NCBI GenBank assembly: GCA_963978905.1
Contig: OZ022256.1
Coordinates: 22,383,743 to 22,447,742, forward strand
Direction of reading: 5' to 3'
From: Trichostrongylus colubriformis
Lineage: Eukaryota; Nematoda; Chromadorea; Rhabditida; Trichostrongylidae
DNA: 64,000 bases
Shown here one piece after another: positions 57,903 through 64,000 of the stretch. Made by a program: the position numbers and the translations under genes. Below the pieces are notes generated by a model that worked only from the letters and a program-made list of their open reading frames with translations, had not been told where the DNA came from and did no database searches. Within the stretch, counting starts at the first letter, position 1. Each line of letters starts with the position of its first letter.

Positions 57903-59453
57903 CAATACCGCTCACGTCGCGTGAATAAAAAAAGCCTTGCGACGGTTTGTTCGCGAACAAACCGTCGCAACGTCATAACATCGTTCAGAGTGGATAAAAT
58001 GGAAAGTCTTGAAGAGCACTGGATTCGTCTTGACACGGCGAGTTCAGTGATGTATAAAATGTTGAATTTTGATGAGCAACAGTCTTGAAAATCGCGCGAA
58101 ACGCGTTTTCGCGTTTTCCCGCTATGAATCAATTGTTTATTGGTTTTGTATCTGACTTGTATACATTTGCGTAATCAGCTCGTTGAGCTCTACAAGAGGG
58201 TGCCACAAGTTTTTGGTTCTTTCAAACTCGATACTGGACCATTTTTCACATTCTGAGAAGTTTGAGGGAAATTTTCTTTAAAACCTGATGAGTTGGAGAT
58301 AAAATCCTTTCACAATCTTAATCTGAACGCATAGAAGTGTAGCAATTTGAAGTTTCGGTCACTGCAGATCAGCCCCTACTCCTATGTGTGGCCCTAAACA
58401 GCGCTTCCGTGTATACTCTGCTAAGCAAAAACCATTTCTTAACTCATCTGCGGACGGAGATTCTCTAATGAAATGTGTGCCGTTCGATTCCTCTGAGAAA
58501 ATGCTATCGAACGACATACAAGAACCTTTGTGATGATGAATGTCTTATTTTTGTATTTCCAGCCGTTTCCTTTTGTGGATCGACGTCTCAATCTCCTGTC
58601 GGCCGTTGCAATTCACGTGCACGCCCTGGGAGAGCGGTCACGATCGATGGCACCACCGCGAGCTCCTAGCGCTTTCCCACGGCCGTGCACGTGAATAGTG
58701 CGATGGCGCCATCGATCGTGACCGCTCTCCCAGGGCGTGCACGTGAATTGCAACGGCCGACAGGAGATTGAGACGTCGATCCACAAAAGGAAACGGCTGG
58801 AAATACGAAAATAAGACATTTATCATCACAAAGGTTTTTGTATGTCGTTCGATAGCATTTTCTCAGAGGAATCGAACGGCACACATTTCATTAGGGAATC
58901 TCCGTCTGCAGATGAGTTAAGAAATGGTTTTTGTTTAGCAGAGTATACACGGAGGCGCTGTTTAGGGCCACACATAGGAGTAGGGGCTGATCTGAAGTTA
59001 CCGAAACTTCAGATTCTACACTTCTATGCGTTCAGATCAAGATCGTAAAAGGATTTCATCTCCAACTCATCAGGTTCTAAAGAAAATTTCCCTCAAACTC
59101 CTCAGAATGTGAAAAATGGTCCAGTATCGAGTTTGAGAAAACCAAAAACTTGTAACACCCTCTTGTAGAGCTCAACGAGCTGATTACGAAAATGTATACA
59201 AGTCCGATAAAAAGCCATTAAACAATTGATAAAGCGGGAAAACGCGAAAACGCGTTTTCGCGCGATTTTCAGGACTGTTTCTCATCAAAATTTAACATTT
59301 CATACATCACTGAACTCGACGCGTCGAGGCGAATCCAATGCTCTTCGAAACTTTCCATTTTATCCACTCTGAACGATGCTATGACGTTGCGACGCTTGTT
59401 CGGGAACAAACCGTCGCAAGGCTTTTTTTATTCACGCGACGTGAGCGGTATTG
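57903..59453. mobile_element. 1.55-kb near-complete palindrome flanked by TA
   Basis: CAATACCGCTCACGTCGCG starts after TA (57901-57902), and its inverted partner ends before TA (59454-59455). The two halves are reverse complements over almost 775 bp each, meeting near 58680. The innermost 30 bp on each side (58621-58650 and 58709-58738) are perfect. A shorter perfect palindrome, GGTTTGTTCGCGAACAAACC, lies near the left end. Similar frames appear on both strands only because of the symmetry. It is a non-autonomous Tc1/mariner-type fold-back element; relatives are at 34914 and 54508. Confidence 0.85.
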
Positions 59454-59953
59454 TACTAGTGAGAGCCACGAATTCCTCTACAGAGGCGTAAAAGCAATTG
59501 GCATGTGTTCCCAACCAAATATAGTGAAGGTAGCAAAAGCATCAAGAATTTAAACCCTGGTGTCCAGAATACGTGCTGCTCGATCGGAGCTCTGCCTGTG
59601 CGGATTCGCAACTCGCATAAGTCTTATAGTTCATGTTGCGCCATATGTAGTAGGCCTCTGTAACTTCCTCCCAGAATGGCTTGGCAGAGTTGGAGGCCAT
59701 ATTTAAGATCACCGTTTGAACCCACATAACACCATATACATTTCATCTTGAATGGCCACGGTGACCTTGGAGTCTTCTCTTGCGGGCCCAACAAAAGGAG
59801 GAGAAGGCTCCCAGGTCAGAGATCAAGATTCGAGGCTGTCAGGGCAAAAATTTTCACTTTTACATCCCATCTTCCATACTACACCAAACTAGGCCTCAAT
59901 CTCAAAAAAAAGATTGCAATTGTAATTAGTTATGTTGGACACATCGGGACATA

Positions 59954-60615
59954 TTAGGTGTTTGCAGAATGAATGGCAAAAACAGACCACTTTTTTCAAA
60001 ACGCCATAACTTCGCTCAGACACGACTTTATTCGTCGATACAAAAACCATTCGAATCTACACAACTTTGCCAACTTTTAGATTGCGAGAATTAATAAAGG
60101 CAACAATGGCATTTTCAACCTGCATCGTATTGACGAGCTCTTTCTGACACATGTTTGCATCGAGAACCCGGAATAAGTGGTAATCCGTTGGGGATAGGTC
60201 TGGGGAATAAGGGGGCTGAGGGAGAGTCTCGATGCCTAACTGCGTCAGTTTTTGCCGGGTTTGCGAGGTGTGGGGTTTGCGACTTCTCAAGTCACCCGGC
60301 AAAAACTGATGCACTTAGGCATCGAGATTCTCCCTCAGCCCCCTTATTCCCTAGACCTATCCCCAACGATTACCACTTATTCCGGGTTCTCGATGCAAAC
60401 CTACGTCAGAAAGAGTTCGCCAATACGATGTTGAAAATGCCATTGTTGACTTTATTAATTCTCGCAATCTAGAATTTTATCATGATGGCACACTAGCTCT
60501 ACCAGATCGTTGGCAAAGTTGTGCAGATTCGAATGGTTTTTATTTGACAAATAAAGTTGTGTTCGAGCGAAGTTATGTGCTTTGAGTTCTGGCCATTTAT
60601 TCTGCATACACCTAA
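59954..60615. mobile_element. inverted dimer of a mariner 3' half, second copy
   Basis: Flanked by TA (59952-59953 and 60616-60617) with TTAGGTGT.TGCAGAATGAAT ends in inverted orientation. Read on the minus strand the left arm encodes LGIETLPQPPYSPDLSP, TDYHLFRVLDANM and ENAIVAFINSRNL, the C-terminal catalytic region of a mariner transposase. The right arm is its mirror with a frameshift. The centre is a CAAACCCCACACCTCG-like hairpin near 60280. Better preserved than the 30.7-kb copy. Confidence 0.8.
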
Positions 60616-60619
60616 TAAT

Positions 60620-63120
60620 TAATGGTGCCGTCGCATTGAGGGAAGGGAGGTACATCTCATAAAATGTTGCACACCTAAGCATATAAGGGATCTTTGAGTG
60701 AGAGTGGTCAAAATGCACATTCAAACGTATAATTTTGGGGAAGAACTGGGTTTCTTTTCCCTTCTGGGCTCAGATGGAGCAGCGTCCATCGTGACATTCC
60801 TCTCCCCCCCCCCCTCCCCCCCCCTCCCTTGCGATAGCACCTAACTTACATTTAAAAATCCAAAAATCCAAAAAGTGAGTAATTGAAGTACTACTTCAAA
60901 AATGATCATTTGTCGCAGGCATGGAGAGTGGAACGATAGAGATAAAGTGTTGAATTGCCCTCCTGTGGGTAGGCTCCCTCTCCATGGAATCTACCTACAG
61001 AAAATCCCGTGAGCTTCCCGAAAATTGCAAAGAAAATGTCGCAAAAGTTATCCTACAACCTGGTATTTTCGCTGGAAAATCTGCAAGGAGAAATGTTCCA
61101 TTAAATCCATATTAGTGTTTTTCAACTCTTCCCTTCAACTAATGATCTCCACACACAGTAAAGTAGGCAAAGGAAACCCAACAAAAGCAGATCCACAGCA
61201 GACTACAGCTCCCTCAAAATGTGCTTACCAAGTAAGTTCGAATGAGTGTGCTACTAGCAGGTTTTTGCTTGTGACCACTTAGGTAAACTTCTCGTTAAGG
61301 ATCGCACTCCAATTTTGTATCTCTATTAATGTTTATGGAGCTCACCGCTGTCGTTGTCATTCCCATTTATTGACGGCAAGGTGAGAGCATGTGGCATTTG
61401 TAAAACTGAAATCGAAATTATCTGCTAGAGTGATGGTTTTCCAGCGGTAAAAAGATAAAAGGAGAAAGTTCTCGGCGTTAACTGGTCCCCCCAATCTAGT
61501 TCCATTCAGGATATGCGATTGACAATGACTTGAAGGAACCAGTCAAGGGGAGCTGGCGCATTTACTTCTCAAATTTGTAAAATCAAGATTACATTTTACA
61601 AGTGTCTGAGAAGAAGCCCAGCAGATTTATAGTAACAAAATATATAGTGTTCATCAAAAGGAAATAATGGTTTTTACAGAGCGAAAACTACAGTCAAGAG
61701 TACGATTTATGTAACATTCGCATAACGATTTTTTGTCGCAGCTGAGCTCATTTTGAGAAAGGTTCACTGACTGAGTGATATAGACAACGGATAACGCAAG
61801 ACAAGATGTAATGAGTTGCTCACCTACGTCTGTGACAGGACTGCTCCGTTCTGAAGTTGACGGTACATCTTCAGCATCCCTATTAGCCTGTCGATTCTTC
61901 AGATCCGAATTCAGACCAACCTAACATTCCTTTACAAGAAGTAGAAAGTGAAAGAAAAGTCGGGAGAAGAATTTTCGTTCACCTTCATTCTTTTGATGAG
62001 TACTCGAAGAACAGTACGCCATACGATAATTGCTCGATCAAGAGTAGAGATATTGCTGAACGAAGGCGCCTGGAAGGAACAGATATTAGTTGATTGCATC
62101 GAGTTAGAAAATAGTTGTGTCATTGACTTTTTTGCCTTTTGTTTCGCAACCTAATCAAAGACAGATCCACATAAATCCATCGACTGATCAAAAAGGAGTT
62201 GTACAGCTTTTCTAGAAATGTGCTTGGAGGCAATGCTACTATTAGATGTTTACTACAACCAAGCGACATCATAGTGATGTTGCATACCATCATACCACTC
62301 AACCTCATGATTACGTAGGAACGTTTACGACTCGAGAGTATACTTGCATACATTCTTAACTATATTTATTAGGAAAGACTTATCAGTGTGTTGTGCACGT
62401 TCCTAAAATGATTTCCCTGTTGTGGGGACACACACATATGAAACAAAAAAGTGGTATCAGACTCGACCAGATAAGTGAAGGATTGCAAGAACATTTTGCA
62501 AGAACATGGGCGGGGGTTCGATCCTCATCGGAAGCAAACTTTTGCACCTCTGTTTTTCGTCCTTCTGCGTTTGTTGCGTTTGTCTAACAAGGGAATGGCT
62601 TCAACTTCCCATGAAGCTTTGAAATGAGACCTGGATAAATCGATAGAGCTTCGAATACTGATCCAACTGTGATAACTGTGACAACAAAAAAAAATTCAAA
62701 ATGCCATTCTGAAGCGAGTTAGGAGGGGTCACAAATTGCCTGCGATATCTCATTGGCGGCACTTTGCCATTCAACACGGCGCGTTAATGCGCCGACAACG
62801 GCTACCGTGGCGGTGTTCTGGAGATGCGAGATTCAGCAGTAGGTTTGCTCCCCGCAGGTGCAGATTTTTGTGTCTCATTGTCTGTAAGTGCTTTTCTATT
62901 ACTTCTGAACGTTTTCTTGTACTGGTACCTATCGCGCCCACATTTGCTCTGCCACTTTATTTACAACTAATAACATTACTCGCACCTCCACGATTTTATT
63001 AACGAATCCACTTGTACACAGCACTAGAAAATCAAGTGAAACCGACTTCAAGCCACAATTAGCACGGATGAAATAGACCAAAAAAGTGTGTGAAGCAAAA
63101 ATATTGCTCCAGAATGCGCA
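60620..63120. other. no supported gene
   Basis: Contains a C-rich tract (60800-60837) and a SINE fragment. At 62516 GGGTTCGATCC looks like a pol III B box but lacks a convincing A box or tRNA fold. No gene is supported. Confidence 0.3.
61448..61545 (-). mobile_element. SINE 3' fragment
   Basis: AGATAAAAGGAGAAAGTT, TCGGCGTTAAC, TAGTTCCATTC and GACAATGACTTG align with the tail side of the SINE at 27326. The tRNA-like head is missing. Confidence 0.5.
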
Positions 63121-63129
63121 TCTTATGCA

Positions 63130-63440
63130 TGCCTACCTTATAAGATTCAAAGAAGATAAGAGCAAAACGAATGTATATGGTGCGAATTCCTCATGCAAGC
63201 CGCTGACTCATAGACAAATCCTTATTTGAATTAGAAGGAACCTTATTTGCAATGAGAAGGACATGCTTCAACTAAGGCACTCCTCCACCAGAGTCATAAT
63301 GTGATTCCTCTCGAGTCCGAAGGTTAATGTTACTATGATGTCTGTCAAGCATTCGGACAATGCTTAAAGGACCATGTCGTTTTGGACATTGGTGTACGAA
63401 GAGGTGACATCGAATGACTATACAGCGTAGCTAGGGTAAA
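63130..63440 (-). pseudogene. relic reverse transcriptase of a second Penelope-like family
   Basis: On the minus strand, across two or three frames, the order is SFDVTSSYTNVQNDMVL (motif A type), MLDRHHSNINLRTRE, then LSMSQRLA (corresponding to the usual G(L/A)AMGQRLAP motif B). These are characteristic of nematode Penelope-like RTs with a different motif B from the 17-22 kb element. Stops and shifts show it is decayed. Confidence 0.55.
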
Positions 63441-63699
63441 TTCGAGTGCTGTGTAAGTGGGCAAGAAATAATCGTATTGGTCAGGTGCGCAGGAACCGTG
63501 GTCAGCAGTTGGCTCACGATGGTTTCGAGAAACCATGATGTTCGGTGTCCGCTGACATGGAAGTCAGAGATTCAGGGGGAGAGGGGGAGGGAGGGGAGCT
63601 TATGAGTGATCATGAGTGATCATGGAAGGTGAGGAACCCCTTCCAAAACCGCCTACCTTTTTGTCTGCCCTTTATTTCTGACACGTTCTCCTCAGCTAC

Positions 63700-63970
63700 G
63701 TCGAAGCCTTGTTCGCGCTTAACTTCAGAACGATGTCGTTCTTGTCAATATTCCGAGCAACAATATTAAACGTCAGCTAGTACATAGCAGGCTCTACATT
63801 GCAAATGTGTATTATGGTACTGCGCAATTTACCCCAACGGTAACACAGGAGACTGTACAAAATCTGGAGCGGTTAATGAAACTGAATGTAGGCCGTGCAA
63901 TGGCAAATATGTATATTGGGGAGACCGGCCGCGTTTTGGTAGCGCGTATTAATAACTTCAGACTAGTGAG
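63700..63970 (+). pseudogene. relic GIY-YIG endonuclease of a Penelope-like element
   Basis: The plus strand reads VNIPSNNIKRQLVHSRLY, a segment typically just upstream of the PLE nuclease. It then reads a CRPCNGKY remnant and, shifted in frame, MYIGETGRVLVARINN, the YIG and arginine part of GIY-YIG. It is on the strand opposite to the RT relic 0.3 kb away, so the two are either separate fragments or parts of one element rearranged by inversion. The window ends soon after. Confidence 0.55.
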
Positions 63971-64000
63971 AGAAGGGGAACAATAACAACTGCTCTTGGA

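Noticed and set aside
62480..62545. tRNA gene suggested by GGGTTCGATCC
   Set aside because: No matching A box or cloverleaf upstream.
1..64000. CRISPR array, bacterial operon or rRNA genes
   Set aside because: No regularly spaced short repeats, no Shine-Dalgarno-led gene clusters and no rRNA-like sequence were seen; splice sites and transposon types are eukaryotic.

Overview
This window looks like a non-coding-rich stretch of an animal genome, most likely a strongylid (hookworm-like) nematode. The evidence is a tiny secreted-peptide gene with short exons, a trans-splice-type acceptor five bases before its ATG, nematode-style introns, several mariner elements, palindromic MITEs and Penelope-like relics. 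No bacterial operon, rRNA gene or intact tRNA gene was seen. The species call is inference; no database search was possible.

Layout. 1-6.7 kb holds a palindromic MITE and one good host gene: three exons at 3579-5784 encoding a 74-residue secreted peptide, with a MITE in its first intron and a diverged exon-2 paralogue at 49.57 kb. 6.7-9 kb holds a decayed coding region on the minus strand with protein-level repeats. 12.54-16.94 kb is bounded by TTAA plus an 18-bp inverted repeat and contains a 3.15-kb fold-back element with 920-bp arms. 17.19-22.18 kb is the main object: an AT-rich Penelope-like retroelement with an N-terminal GIY-YIG nuclease followed by reverse transcriptase, the permuted order known from the Naiad/Chlamys clade. 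It lies between two direct copies of about 404 bp of host DNA. 23-31.7 kb is nested transposons: a MITE carrying a MULE-like insertion, and a mariner carrying a SINE with a perfect 13-bp target duplication. 32.7-36 kb holds an inverted-repeat element, a decayed relative of the 17-22 kb reverse transcriptase, and a TA-flanked palindrome. 38-46 kb is mostly unique sequence with diverged duplications, a tandem repeat and a second SINE carrying a 210-bp insertion with a perfect 10-bp duplication. 48.3-60.6 kb holds a deletion-derivative mariner, the peptide paralogue, two more palindromes (one 1.55 kb and almost wholly self-complementary) and a mariner-derived inverted dimer. The right edge holds pieces of a second, conventional Penelope-like family.

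How it fits together: apart from the peptide gene this is an accessory, transposon-built region. The PLE could in principle copy itself (nuclease plus RT), but its ORF is split by a frameshift inside the RT domain; a relic at 33.7 kb reads through the same point in one frame. The non-autonomous MITEs fall into TA-flanked (mariner-type), TTAA-flanked and 10-bp-TSD (MULE-like) classes. Boundaries were read by eye, so many are good to a few bases only where a target duplication fixes them.
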